From Viola odorata (Eukaryota; Streptophyta; Magnoliopsida; Malpighiales; Violaceae): DNA of 64,000 nt. Position 1 is the first letter of the stretch; each line of letters begins with the position of its first letter. The stretch is from contig OY829541.1 in assembly GCA_963691705.1 (NCBI GenBank), positions 40,007,661 to 40,071,660 on the forward strand, read 5' to 3'. The position numbers and the translations under genes were made by a program. The notes beneath the pieces are model-generated. The model was not told where the DNA came from and did no database searches. It worked only from the letters and a program-made list of their open reading frames with translations. Positions 26,312 to 40,058 of this stretch are shown piece after piece.

Positions 26312-29300
26312 GGTGCTGTTTAGTTACGGAGAATTTTTTGAAAATTTTCCAAAACTGGAATTATTTCTAAAATCTGTTTCACAGTCAAAAAATTCCATTT
26401 TGGAAAATTTTCGGAAATATTTCCATTTGGAAAACATTTTTCAAATTTTTAAATTTTTTTTTTTTTTACTTTAGTTCAATAACTTCATATTGTTAATCTA
26501 AACAAAATATATATGTTATTTTAGACATGTCTACCCTCGTAATTTTGATAATTAATATGTAGATTGATACAAATTGTAATAAAAATACTTCATAATTGAT
26601 ATTTAACTAACTGATACTCCTAATTAAAATCATACGAGTAAAATTCAATAACCAACCGTGTTATAAGAAATTTCATGGCACGTGGCGCACCAATGGCTTA
26701 ATTAATTATGATTTAACTAACTAATGTTCGGTCACCTTTCTCATTTTGATTTTGCAGATTAATAAATATGAATTCAATTTTAATTTTAAAAAATCAATTA
26801 AATGAGCTCATATTAAAGTTACACTTATATGTAACGAATATATTTAATAATTTTTCATTTTAAAAAATTAAAATTAATAGATACACATAGGACTCACTCA
26901 CTCCTAATATTAAATAATTTGTAGTATGTTTGGAAATATTTCCATTTGGAAAACATTTTCCAAATTTTCGGAAATATTTCCATTTGGAAAACATTTTCCA
27001 ATTTTTTTTTATTACTTTAGTTCAATAAATTCATATTGTTAATCTAAAAATAATAATGTTATTTTAGACATGTCTGCCCTCGTAATTTTGATGATTAATA
27101 TGTAGATTGATACAAATTGTAATAAAAATACTTCATAATTGATATTGAACTAACTAATACTCCTAATTAAAACCATACGAGTAAAATTCAATAACCAACC
27201 ATCTTATAAGAAATTTTATGGTATGTGGCGCACCAATGGTTTAATTAATTATGATTTAACTAACTAATGTTCGGTCACTTTTCTCATTTTGATTTTGCAA
27301 ATTAATAAATATGAATTTACTTTTAATTTTAAAAAATCAATTAAATGAGTTGACAATAAAATTGAATTAACAATAGTAGTAGTTTTTTTTTCATTGTTTT
27401 TTAATTACGGAGAATTTTTTGAAAATTCCATTCTGAATTTACTTACAGGGATTTTCTGAAAATTTTCCAAAACTGGATATATTTCCAAAATTTGTTGCAC
27501 AACAATATTTTTCTCCAAATGAAATTAATTCCAAAATTTTCCATTTGGAAAACCAATCCCATCCCGCCACGTCATAAGACCCATTTTTTAAATATTAGTT
27601 TGAAGGGAGTATTTTAGGCGGGAAAAAAATTCTAAATTAATTCTAAATAAGTTTAAAACCCATTTATAAAATATTAAGAAAAATAAGAAAAGTGGATATA
27701 TAATTACTAATCTTGAGATGAAGATTATGTTTTTGTAACTTTTAATTTATTTTGTTCAAAGTATTAAGTAAGAAGATTGAGTTTTTGTATGAAAGAAAAA
27801 TTAAAAATGATGAGAGAGAGTAAAGTTGACCTGTAGACCCCACTTTGGAAATAAAGTGAAGAAATTTTTGGAAAACATCAAATATGGTGTTTCCAAAAGT
27901 TGGAGTATTTGTAGTGTTAATTTTGGAATTATTTCCAAAACTGAATAGTAATTGGAGAATTGGAAAAAATTTCAATTTTTGAAAAATTTTCCAAAAATTA
28001 AACAACCCTTAAATGGCTTGTGCTTTTGAATTTAAACATGAATATGTTTACCATACTGATATTTGATCTTTAATAAACTTAAAATGGGCTACTATTTAGT
28101 TTATTAATCTTAACAAAAAAATAACATTAGCATTATTTTTTAATTAAAATAAAATTGATTTAACAATAGTAGTAGTAATTAAAATAAAATTGATTCAACA
28201 CGAGGAATCTCACTTGAAATGAATAAGATCCCGAACCAAAAATACTAAAATATGCAATAAAATGAAACAAAATAAATAGTAATCATAAAGAAAAAGTTCG
28301 ATTTAAGGTCCGAATTTACTCGCTCAGAATCCTCAATAAATATGAATTCACTTTTAATTTTAAAAAATCAATTAAATGAGCTCATATTAAAATTACACTT
28401 ATATGTAACGAGAAAATTACACTTATTTTCGTGGATGAGGAAGGATAACAAGAAAATATGCATTGTTTAACTATCGACATTCGTCATTGAGAAATGTGAT
28501 TGAAAGGGCTTTTGGCGTTCTGAAGGCTAGATTTCCAATCTTAAAGTCCATTCCAAATTATCTTCTTCATCGTCCGAGGCAAATACCTCTAGCTTGTTGT
28601 ACACTACACAACTTTATTCGAATGGAAGATAGAGTTGATCAACTATTCACAGAATATGGTACAGAAGGTCAGCAAAATTTAGACGAGAACGAAGCTAATG
28701 TGACGCAAGAAGGTATTCAAGTGGATATGTCCCAACAACAACTAATGAATGACGTTAGAGAAGATATTGCAAATCAATTATGGTCTCATTATAATAATTG
28801 TTAGAATATGAAGAAGTAACAATTTAAATTAAGTATGTTTTGAATGTTGATATTTGTGGTATTCACGTAATGAACAAATAATTCAAGACTATTTTATATG
28901 TATTTTATTTTCATAAACGGAATTATTATATTTATACTTGATCTTAGGTGAATACGATTTCGAGTTTGTAGTATTCACGTCATGAACAAATAATTCAAGA
29001 CATGTATTTTATTTTCATGAACGGAATTATTATATTTATATTTGATCTTTAACGTGAATAGATTTAGCATATTTATAAATTATGAGGGTAGAAATGTCCA
29101 AAATAACATTGTTTCTTTTTTATGTTAACAATATGGATCGTTTGAGCTAAAAAAAAAAAATAATTTGGAATTTTTTTTTTGGAAAACTTAAAAAATGGCG
29201 TTTCCAGAATTTTCCAAATTTGTAGTGTTAATTCTGGAAAACTGAATAGTAATTGGAGAACTGAAAAATTTTCTGAAAATTTTCCATTTGGGAAAATGTT

Positions 29301-29745
29301 GCTGTGAAACAGATTTTGGAAATATTTCCAATTTTTAGAAAATTTTCCAAAAATTAAACAACCCTTAAATGGCTTGTGCTTTTGAATCTAAACATGAATA
29401 TGTTTACCATACTTATATTTGATCTTTAATAAACTTAAAATGGGCTACTATTTAGTTTATTAATCTTAACAAAAAAATAACATTAGCATTATTTTTTAAT
29501 TAAAATAAAATTTATTTAATAATAGTAGTAGTTTTTTTTTTCAAAAAAGTAAGAAATAGTTGTTAGGTGAATACGATTTTGAGTTTTCTAAGGTTGGAAA
29601 ATGAAGGCTGGAAAACAGAAAACGTACTGTAGCTGTGAAACAGAATTTTGGAAAACAGAAATAATTCCGGAAATAACTCCAGATGGAAAATTTTAAAAAA
29701 CAGAAATAACTCCAAACAGAATTAATTCCGTTATGAAACGCAGCT
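26312..29745 (+). mobile_element. Array unit 9, complete
   Basis: 3434 bp, with the same termini and layout as unit 2. Confidence 0.92.
28427..28804 (+). pseudogene. Transposase remnant, unit 9
   Basis: Same fragment and same in-frame TGA as unit 1. Confidence 0.88.
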
Positions 29746-29748
29746 TAA

Positions 29749-32700
29749 GGTGCTGTTTAGTTACGGAGAATTTTTTGAAAATTTTCCAAAACTGGAATTA
29801 TTTCTAAAATCTGTTTCACAGTCAAAAAATTCCATTTTGGAAAATTTTCGGAAATATTTCCATTTGGAAAACATTTTTCAAATTTTTAAATTTTTTTTTT
29901 TTTTACTTTAGTTCAATAACTTCATATTGTTAATCTAAACAAAATATATATGTTATTTTAGACATGTCTACCCTCGTAATTTTGATAATTAATATGTAGA
30001 TTGATACAAATTGTAATAAAAATACTTCATAATTGATATTTAACTAACTGATACTCCTAATTAAAATCATACGAGTAAAATTCAATAACCAACCGTGTTA
30101 TAAGAAATTTCATGGCACGTGGCGCACCAATGGCTTAATTAATTATGATTTAACTAACTAATGTTCGGTCACCTTTCTCATTTTGATTTTGCAGATTAAT
30201 AAATATGAATTCAATTTTAATTTTAAAAAATCAATTAAATGAGCTCATATTAAAGTTACACTTATATGTAACGAATATATTTAATAATTTTTCATTTTAA
30301 AAAATTAAAATTAATAGATACACATAGGACTCACTCACTCCTAATATTAAATAATTTGTAGTATGTTTGGAAATATTTCCATTTGGAAAACATTTTCCAA
30401 ATTTTCGGAAATATTTCCATTTGGAAAACATTTTCCAATTTTTTTTTATTACTTTAGTTCAATAAATTCATATTGTTAATCTAAAAATAATAATGTTATT
30501 TTAGACATGTCTGCCCTCGTAATTTTGATGATTAATATGTAGATTGATACAAATTGTAATAAAAATACTTCATAATTGATATTGAACTAACTAATACTCC
30601 TAATTAAAACCATACGAGTAAAATTCAATAACCAACCATCTTATAAGAAATTTTATGGTATGTGGCGCACCAATGGTTTAATTAATTATGATTTAACTAA
30701 CTAATGTTCGGTCACTTTTCTCATTTTGATTTTGCAAATTAATAAATATGAATTTACTTTTAATTTTAAAAAATCAATTAAATGAGTTGACAATAAAATT
30801 GAATTAACAATAGTAGTAGTTTTTTTTTCATTGTTTTTTAATTACGGAGAATTTTTTGAAAATTCCATTCTGAATTTACTTACAGGGATTTTCTGAAAAT
30901 TTTCCAAAACTGGATATATTTCCAAAATTTGTTGCACAACAATATTTTTCTCCAAATGAAATTAATTCCAAAATTTTCCATTTGGAAAACCAATCCCATC
31001 CCGCCACGTCATAAGACCCATTTTTTAAATATTAGTTTGAAGGGAGTATTTTAGGCGGGAAAAAAATTCTAAATTAATTCTAAATAAGTTTAAAACCCAT
31101 TTATAAAATATTAAGAAAAATAAGAAAAGTGGATATATAATTACTAATCTTGAGATGAAGATTATGTTTTTGTAACTTTTAATTTATTTTGTTCAAAGTA
31201 TTAAGTAAGAAGATTGAGTTTTTGTATGAAAGAAAAATTAAAAATGATGAGAGAGAGTAAAGTTGACCTGTAGACCCCACTTTGGAAATAAAGTGAAGAA
31301 ATTTTTGGAAAACATCAAATATGGTGTTTCCAAAAGTTGGAGTATTTGTAGTGTTAATTTTGGAATTATTTCCAAAACTGAATAGTAATTGGAGAATTGG
31401 AAAAAATTTCAATTTTTGAAAAATTTTCCAAAAATTAAACAACCCTTAAATGGCTTGTGCTTTTGAATTTAAACATGAATATGTTTACCATACTGATATT
31501 TGATCTTTAATAAACTTAAAATGGGCTACTATTTAGTTTATTAATCTTAACAAAAAAATAACATTAGCATTATTTTTTAATTAAAATAAAATTGATTTAA
31601 CAATAGTAGTAGTAATTAAAATAAAATTGATTCAACACGAGGAATCTCACTTGAAATGAATAAGATCCCGAACCAAAAATACTAAAATATGCAATAAAAT
31701 GAAACAAAATAAATAGTAATCATAAAGAAAAAGTTCGATTTAAGGTCCGAATTTACTCGCTCAGAATCCTCAATAAATATGAATTCACTTTTAATTTTAA
31801 AAAATCAATTAAATGAGCTCATATTAAAATTACACTTATATGTAACGAGAAAATTACACTTATTTTCGTGGATGAGGAAGGATAACAAGAAAATATGCAT
31901 TGTTTAACTATCGACATTCGTCATTGAGAAATGTGATTGAAAGGGCTTTTGGCGTTCTGAAGGCTAGATTTCCAATCTTAAAGTCCATTCCAAATTATCT
32001 TCTTCATCGTCCGAGGCAAATACCTCTAGCTTGTTGTACACTACACAACTTTATTCGAATGGAAGATAGAGTTGATCAACTATTCACAGAATATGGTACA
32101 GAAGGTCAGCAAAATTTAGACGAGAACGAAGCTAATGTGACGCAAGAAGGTATTCAAGTGGATATGTCCCAACAACAACTAATGAATGACGTTAGAGAAG
32201 ATATTGCAAATCAATTATGGTCTCATTATAATAATTGTTAGAATATGAAGAAGTAACAATTTAAATTAAGTATGTTTTGAATGTTGATATTTGTGGTATT
32301 CACGTAATGAACAAATAATTCAAGACTATTTTATATGTATTTTATTTTCATAAACGGAATTATTATATTTATACTTGATCTTAGGTGAATACGATTTCGA
32401 GTTTGTAGTATTCACGTCATGAACAAATAATTCAAGACATGTATTTTATTTTCATGAACGGAATTATTATATTTATATTTGATCTTTAACGTGAATAGAT
32501 TTAGCATATTTATAAATTATGAGGGTAGAAATGTCCAAAATAACATTGTTTCTTTTTTATGTTAACAATATGGATCGTTTGAGCTAAAAAAAAAAAATAA
32601 TTTGGAATTTTTTTTTTGGAAAACTTAAAAAATGGCGTTTCCAGAATTTTCCAAATTTGTAGTGTTAATTCTGGAAAACTGAATAGTAATTGGAGAACTG

Positions 32701-33182
32701 AAAAATTTTCTGAAAATTTTCCATTTGGGAAAATGTTGCTGTGAAACAGATTTTGGAAATATTTCCAATTTTTAGAAAATTTTCCAAAAATTAAACAACC
32801 CTTAAATGGCTTGTGCTTTTGAATCTAAACATGAATATGTTTACCATACTTATATTTGATCTTTAATAAACTTAAAATGGGCTACTATTTAGTTTATTAA
32901 TCTTAACAAAAAAATAACATTAGCATTATTTTTTAATTAAAATAAAATTTATTTAATAATAGTAGTAGTTTTTTTTTTCAAAAAAGTAAGAAATAGTTGT
33001 TAGGTGAATACGATTTTGAGTTTTCTAAGGTTGGAAAATGAAGGCTGGAAAACAGAAAACGTACTGTAGCTGTGAAACAGAATTTTGGAAAACAGAAATA
33101 ATTCCGGAAATAACTCCAGATGGAAAATTTTAAAAAACAGAAATAACTCCAAACAGAATTAATTCCGTTATGAAACGCAGCT
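29749..33182 (+). mobile_element. Array unit 10, complete
   Basis: 3434 bp, the last unit before private variants begin to appear. Confidence 0.92.
31864..32241 (+). pseudogene. Transposase remnant, unit 10
   Basis: Same fragment and same in-frame TGA as unit 1. Confidence 0.88.
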
Positions 33183-33185
33183 TAA

Positions 33186-36100
33186 GGTGCTGTTTAGTTA
33201 CGGAGAATTTTTTGAAAATTTTCCAAAACTGGAATTATTTCTAAAATCTGTTTCACAGTCAAAAAATTCCATTTTGGAAAATTTTCGGAAATATTTCCAT
33301 TTGGAAAACATTTTTCAAATTTTTAAAATTTTTTTTTTTTTACTTTAGTTCAATAACTTCATATTGTTAATCTAAACAAAATATATATGTTATTTTAGAC
33401 ATGTCTACCCTCGTAATTTTGATAATTAATATGTAGATTGATACAAATTGTAATAAAAATACTTCATAATTGATATTTAACTAACTGATACTCCTAATTA
33501 AAATCATACGAGTAAAATTCAATAACCAACCGTGTTATAAGAAATTTCATGGCACGTGGCGCACCAATGGCTTAATTAATTATGATTTAACTAACTAATG
33601 TTCGGTCACCTTTCTCATTTTGATTTTGCAGATTAATAAATATGAATTCAATTTTAATTTTAAAAAATCAATTAAATGAGCTCATATTAAAGTTACACTT
33701 ATATGTAACGAATATATTTAATAATTTTTCATTTTAAAAAATTAAAATTAATAGATACACATAGGACTCACTCACTCCTAATATTAAATAATTTGTAGTA
33801 TGTTTGGAAATATTTCCATTTGGAAAACATTTTCCAAATTTTCGGAAATATTTCCATTTGGAAAACATTTTCCAATTTTTTTTTATTACTTTAGTTCAAT
33901 AAATTCATATTGTTAATCTAAAAATAATAATGTTATTTTAGACATGTCTGCCCTCGTAATTTTGATGATTAATATGTAGATTGATACAAATTGTAATAAA
34001 AATACTTCATAATTGATATTGAACTAACTAATACTCCTAATTAAAACCATACGAGTAAAATTCAATAACCAACCATCTTATAAGAAATTTTATGGTATGT
34101 GGCGCACCAATGGTTTAATTAATTATGATTTAACTAACTAATGTTCGGTCACTTTTCTCATTTTGATTTTGCAAATTAATAAATATGAATTTACTTTTAA
34201 TTTTAAAAAATCAATTAAATGAGTTGACAATAAAATTGAATTAACAATAGTAGTAGTTTTTTTTTCATTGTTTTTTAATTACGGAGAATTTTTTGAAAAT
34301 TCCATTCTGAATTTACTTACAGGGATTTTCTGAAAATTTTCCAAAACTGGATATATTTCCAAAATTTGTTGCACAACAATATTTTTCTCCAAATGAAATT
34401 AATTCCAAAATTTTCCATTTGGAAAACCAATCCCATCCCGCCACGTCATAAGACCCATTTTTTAAATATTAGTTTGAAGGGAGTATTTTAGGCGGGAAAA
34501 AAATTCTAAATTAATTCTAAATAAGTTTAAAACCCATTTATAAAATATTAAGAAAAATAAGAAAAGTGGATATATAATTACTAATCTTGAGATGAAGATT
34601 ATGTTTTTGTAACTTTTAATTTATTTTGTTCAAAGTATTAAGTAAGAAGATTGAGTTTTTGTATGAAAGAAAAATTAAAAATGATGAGAGAGAGTAAAGT
34701 TGACCTGTAGACCCCACTTTGGAAATAAAGTGAAGAAATTTTTGGAAAACATCAAATATGGTGTTTCCAAAAGTTGGAGTATTTGTAGTGTTAATTTTGG
34801 AATTATTTCCAAAACTGAATAGTAATTGGAGAATTGGAAAAAATTTCAATTTTTGAAAAATTTTCCAAAAATTAAACAACCCTTAAATGGCTTGTGCTTT
34901 TGAATTTAAACATGAATATGTTTACCATACTGATATTTGATCTTTAATAAACTTAAAATGGGCTACTATTTAGTTTATTAATCTTAACAAAAAAATAACA
35001 TTAGCATTATTTTTTAATTAAAATAAAATTGATTTAACAATAGTAGTAGTAATTAAAATAAAACTGATTCAACACGAGGAATCTCACTTGAAATGAATAA
35101 GATCCCGAACCAAAAATACTAAAATATGCAATAAAATGAAACAAAATAAATAGTAATCATAAAGAAAAAGTTCGATTTAAGGTCCGAATTTACTCGCTCA
35201 GAATCCTCAATAAATATGAATTCACTTTTAATTTTAAAAAATCAATTAAATGAGCTCATATTAAAATTACACTTATATGTAACGAGAAAATTACACTTAT
35301 TTTCGTGGATGAGGAAGGATAACAAGAAAATATGCATTGTTTAACTATCGACATTCGTCATTGAGAAATGTGATTGAAAGGGCTTTTGGCGTTCTGAAGG
35401 CTAGATTTCCAATCTTAAAGTCCATTCCAAATTATCTTCTTCATCGTCCGAGGCAAATACCTCTAGCTTGTTGTACACTACACAACTTTATTCGAATGGA
35501 AGATAGAGTTGATCAACTATTCACAGAATATGGTACAGAAGGTCAGCAAAATTTAGACGAGAACGAAGCTAATGTGACGCAAGAAGGTATTCAAGTGGAT
35601 ATGTCCCAACAACAACTAATGAATGACGTTAGAGAAGATATTGCAAATCAATTATGGTCTCATTATAATAATTGTTAGAATATGAAGAAGTAACAATTTA
35701 AATTAAATATGTTTTGAATGTTGATATTTGTGGTATTCACGTAATGAACAAATAATTCAAGACTATTTTATATATATTTTATTTTCATAAACGGAATTAT
35801 TATATTTATACTTGATCTTAGGTGAATACGATTTCGAGTTTGTAGTATTCACGTCATGAACAAATAATTCAAGACATGTATTTTATTTTCATGAACGGAA
35901 TTATTATATTTATATTTGATCTTTAACGTGAATAGATTTAGCATATTTATAAATTATGAGGGTAGAAATGTCCAAAATAACATTGTTTCTTTTTTATGTT
36001 AACAATATGGATCGTTTGAGCTAAAAAAAAAAATAATTTGGAATTTTTTTTTTGGAAAACTTAAAAAATGGCGTTTCCAGAATTTTCCAAATTTGTAGTG

Positions 36101-36618
36101 TTAATTCTGGAAAACTGAATAGTAATTGGAGAACTGAAAAATTTTCTGAAAATTTTCCATTTGGGAAAATGTTGCTGTGAAACAGATTTTGGAAATATTT
36201 CCAATTTTTAGAAAATTTTCCAAAAATTAAACAACCCTTAAATGGCTTGTGCTTTTGAATCTAAACATGAATATGTTTACCATACTTATATTTGATCTTT
36301 AATAAACTTAAAATGGGCTACTATTTAGTTTATTAATCTTAACAAAAAAATAACATTAGCATTATTTTTTAATTAAAATAAAATTTATTTAATAATAGTA
36401 GTAGTTTTTTTTTTCAAAAAAGTAAGAAATAGTTGTTAGGTGAATACGATTTTGAGTTTTCTAAGGTTGGAAAATGAAGGCTGGAAAACAGAAAACGTAC
36501 TGTAGCTGTGAAACAGAATTTTGGAAAACAGAAATAATTCCGGAAATAACTCCAGATGGAAAATTTTAAAAAACAGAAATAACTCCAAACAGAATTAATT
36601 CCGTTATGAAACGCAGCT
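33186..36618 (+). mobile_element. Array unit 11, complete, with private variants
   Basis: 3433 bp. Visible differences from the core units: an altered A/T run near 33325, C at 35064, A at 35707, A at 35774, and a shorter A run near 36023. The transposase tail is otherwise as in the core. Confidence 0.92.
35301..35678 (+). pseudogene. Transposase remnant, unit 11
   Basis: Same fragment. The surrounding unit has private substitutions, but the 113-codon tail is unchanged. Confidence 0.88.
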
Positions 36619-36621
36619 TAA

Positions 36622-39600
36622 GGTACTGTTTAGTTACGGAGAATTTTTTGAAAATTTTCCAAAACTGGAATTATTTCTAAAATCTGTTTCACAGTCAAAA
36701 AATTCCATTTTGGAAAATTTTCGGAAATATTTCCATTTGGAAAACATTTTTCAAATTTTTAAAATTTTTTTTTTTTACTTTAGTTCAATAACTTCATATT
36801 GTTAATCTAAACAAAATATATATGTTATTTTAGACATGTCTACCCTCGTAATTTTGATAATTAATATGTAGATTGATACAAATTGTAATAAAAATACTTC
36901 ATAATTGATATTTAACTAACTGATACTCCTAATTAAAATCATACGAGTAAAATTCAATAACCAACCGTGTTATAAGAAATTTCATGGCACGTGGCGCACC
37001 AATGGCTTAATTAATTATGATTTAACTAACTAATGTTCGGTCACCTTTCTCATTTTGATTTTGCAGATTAATAAATATGAATTCAATTTTAATTTTAAAA
37101 AATCAATTAAATGAGCTCATATTAAAGTTACACTTATATGTAACGAATATATTTAATAATTTTTCATTTTAAAAAATTAAAATTAATAGATACACATAGG
37201 ACTCACTCACTCCTAATATTAAATAATTTGTAGTATGTTTGGAAATATTTCCATTTGGAAAACATTTTCCAAATTTTCGGAAATATTTCCATTTGGAAAA
37301 CATTTTCCAATTTTTTTTTATTACTTTAGTTCAATAAATTCATATTGTTAATCTAAAAATAATAATGTTATTTTAGACATGTCTGCCCTCGTAATTTTGA
37401 TGATTAATATGTAGATTGATACAAATTGTAATAAAAATACTTCATAATTGATATTGAACTAACTAATACTCCTAATTAAAACCATACGAGTAAAATTCAA
37501 TAACCAACCATCTTATAAGAAATTTTATGGTATGTGGCGCACCAATGGTTTAATTAATTATGATTTAACTAACTAATGTTCGGTCACTTTTCTCATTTTG
37601 ATTTTGCAAATTAATAAATATGAATTTACTTTTAATTTTAAAAAATCAATTAAATGAGTTGACAATAAAATTGAATTAACAATAGTAGTAGTTTTTTTTT
37701 CATTGTTTTTTAATTACGGAGAATTTTTTGAAAATTCCATTCTGAATTTACTTACAGGGATTTTCTGAAAATTTTCCAAAACTGGATATATTTCCAAAAT
37801 TTGTTGCACAACAATATTTTTCTCCAAATGAAATTAATTCCAAAATTTTCCATTTGGAAAACCAATCCCATCCCGCCACGTCATAAGACCCATTTTTTAA
37901 ATATTAGTTTGAAGGGAGTATTTTAGGCGGGAAAAAAAATTCTAAATTAATTCTAAATAAGTTTAAAACCCATTTATAAAATATTAAGAAAAATAAGAAA
38001 AGTGGATATATAATTACTAATCTTGAGATGAAGATTATGTTTTTGTAACTTTTAATTTATTTTGTTCAAAGTATTAAGTAAGAAGATTGAGTTTTTGTAT
38101 GAAAGAAAAATTAAAAATGATGAGAGAGAGTAAAGTTGACCTGTAGACCCCACTTTGGAAATAAAGTGAAGAAATTTTTGGAAAACATCAAATATGGTGT
38201 TTCCAAAAGTTGGAGTATTTGTAGTGTTAATTTTGGAATTATTTCCAAAACTGAATAGTAATTGGAGAATTGGAAAAAATTTCAATTTTTGAAAAATTTT
38301 CCAAAAATTAAACAACCCTTAAATGGCTTGTGCTTTTGAATTTAAACATGAATATGTTTACCATACTGATATTTGATCTTTAATAAACTTAAAATGGGCT
38401 ACTATTTAGTTTATTAATCTTAACAAAAAAATAACATTAGCATTATTTTTTAATTAAAATAAAATTGATTTAACAATAGTAGTAGTAATTAAAATAAAAT
38501 TGATTCAACACGAGGAATCTCACTTGAAATGAATAAGATCCCGAACCAAAAATACTAAAATATGCAATAAAATGAAACAAAATAAATAGTAATCATAAAG
38601 AAAAAGTTCGATTTAAGGTCCGAATTTACTCGCTCAGAATCCTCAATAAATATGAATTCACTTTTAATTTTAAAAAATCAATTAAATGAGCTCATATTAA
38701 AATTACACTTATATGTAACGAGAAAATTACACTTATTTTCGTGGATGAAGAAGGATAACAAGAAAATATGCATTGTTTAACTATCGACATTCGTCATTGA
38801 GAAATGTGATTGAAAGGGCTTTTGGCGTTCTGAAGGCTAGATTTCCAATCTTAAAGTCCATTCCAAATTATCTTCTTCATCGTCCGAGGCAAATACCTCT
38901 AGCTTGTTGTACACTACACAACTTTATTCGAATGGAAGATAGAGTTGATCAACTATTCACAGAATATGGTACAGAAGGTCAGCAAAATTTAGACGAGAAC
39001 GAAGCTAATGTGACGCAAGAAGGTATTCAAGTGGATATGTCCCAACAACAACTAATGAATGACGTTAGAGAAGATATTGCAAATCAATTATGGTCTCATT
39101 ATAATAATTGTTAGAATATGAAGAAGTAACAATTTACATTAAGTATGTTTTGAATGTTGATATTTGTGGTATTCACGTAATGAACAAATAATTCAAGACT
39201 ATTTTATATGTATTTTATTTTCATAAACGGAATTATTATATTTATACTTGATCTTAGGTGAATACGATTTCGAGTTTGTAGTATTCACGTCATGAACAAA
39301 TAATTCAAGACATGTATTTTATTTTCATGAACGGAATTATTATATTTATATTTGATCTTTAACGTGAATAGATTTAGCATATTTATAAATTATGAGGGTA
39401 GAAATGTCCAAAATAACATTGTTTCTTTTTTATGTTAACAATATGGATCGTTTGAGCTAAAAAAAAAAAATAATTTGGAATTTTTTTTTTGGAAAACTTA
39501 AAAAATGGCGTTTCCAGAATTTTCCAAATTTGTAGTGTTAATTCTGGAAAACTGAATAGTAATTGGAGAACTGAAAAATTTTCTGAAAATTTTCCATTTG

Positions 39601-40055
39601 GGAAAATGTTGCTGTGAAACAGATTTTGGAAATATTTCCAATTTTTAGAAAATTTTCCAAAAATTAAACAACCCTTAAATGGCTTGTGCTTTTGAATCTA
39701 AACATGAATATGTTTACCATACTTATATTTGATCTTTAATAAACTTAAAATGGGCTACTATTTAGTTTATTAATCTTAACAAAAAAATAACATTAGCATT
39801 ATTTTTTAATTAAAATAAAATTTATTTAATAATAGTAGTAGTTTTTTTTTTCAAAAAAGTAAGAAATAGTTGTTAGGTGAATACGATTTTGAGTTTTCTA
39901 AGGTTGGAAAATGAAGGCTGGAAAACAGAAAACGTACTGTAGCTGTGAAACAGAATTTTGGAAAACAGAAATAATTCCGGAAATAAATCCAGATGGAAAA
40001 TTTTAAAAAACAGAAATAACTCCAAACAGAATTAATTCCGTTATGAAACGCAGCT
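36622..40055 (+). mobile_element. Array unit 12, complete, with altered 5' terminus
   Basis: 3434 bp. The 5' terminus reads GGTACTG instead of GGTGCTG (A at 36625). It also has a shorter T run near 36770, an extra A near 37932, A at 38749 (next to the TGA of the transposase remnant), C at 39137 and A at 39987. Confidence 0.92.
38737..39114 (+). pseudogene. Transposase remnant, unit 12
   Basis: Same fragment. The codon after the TGA is AGA instead of GGA (A at 38749). The downstream tail is unchanged. Confidence 0.88.
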
Positions 40056-40058
40056 TAA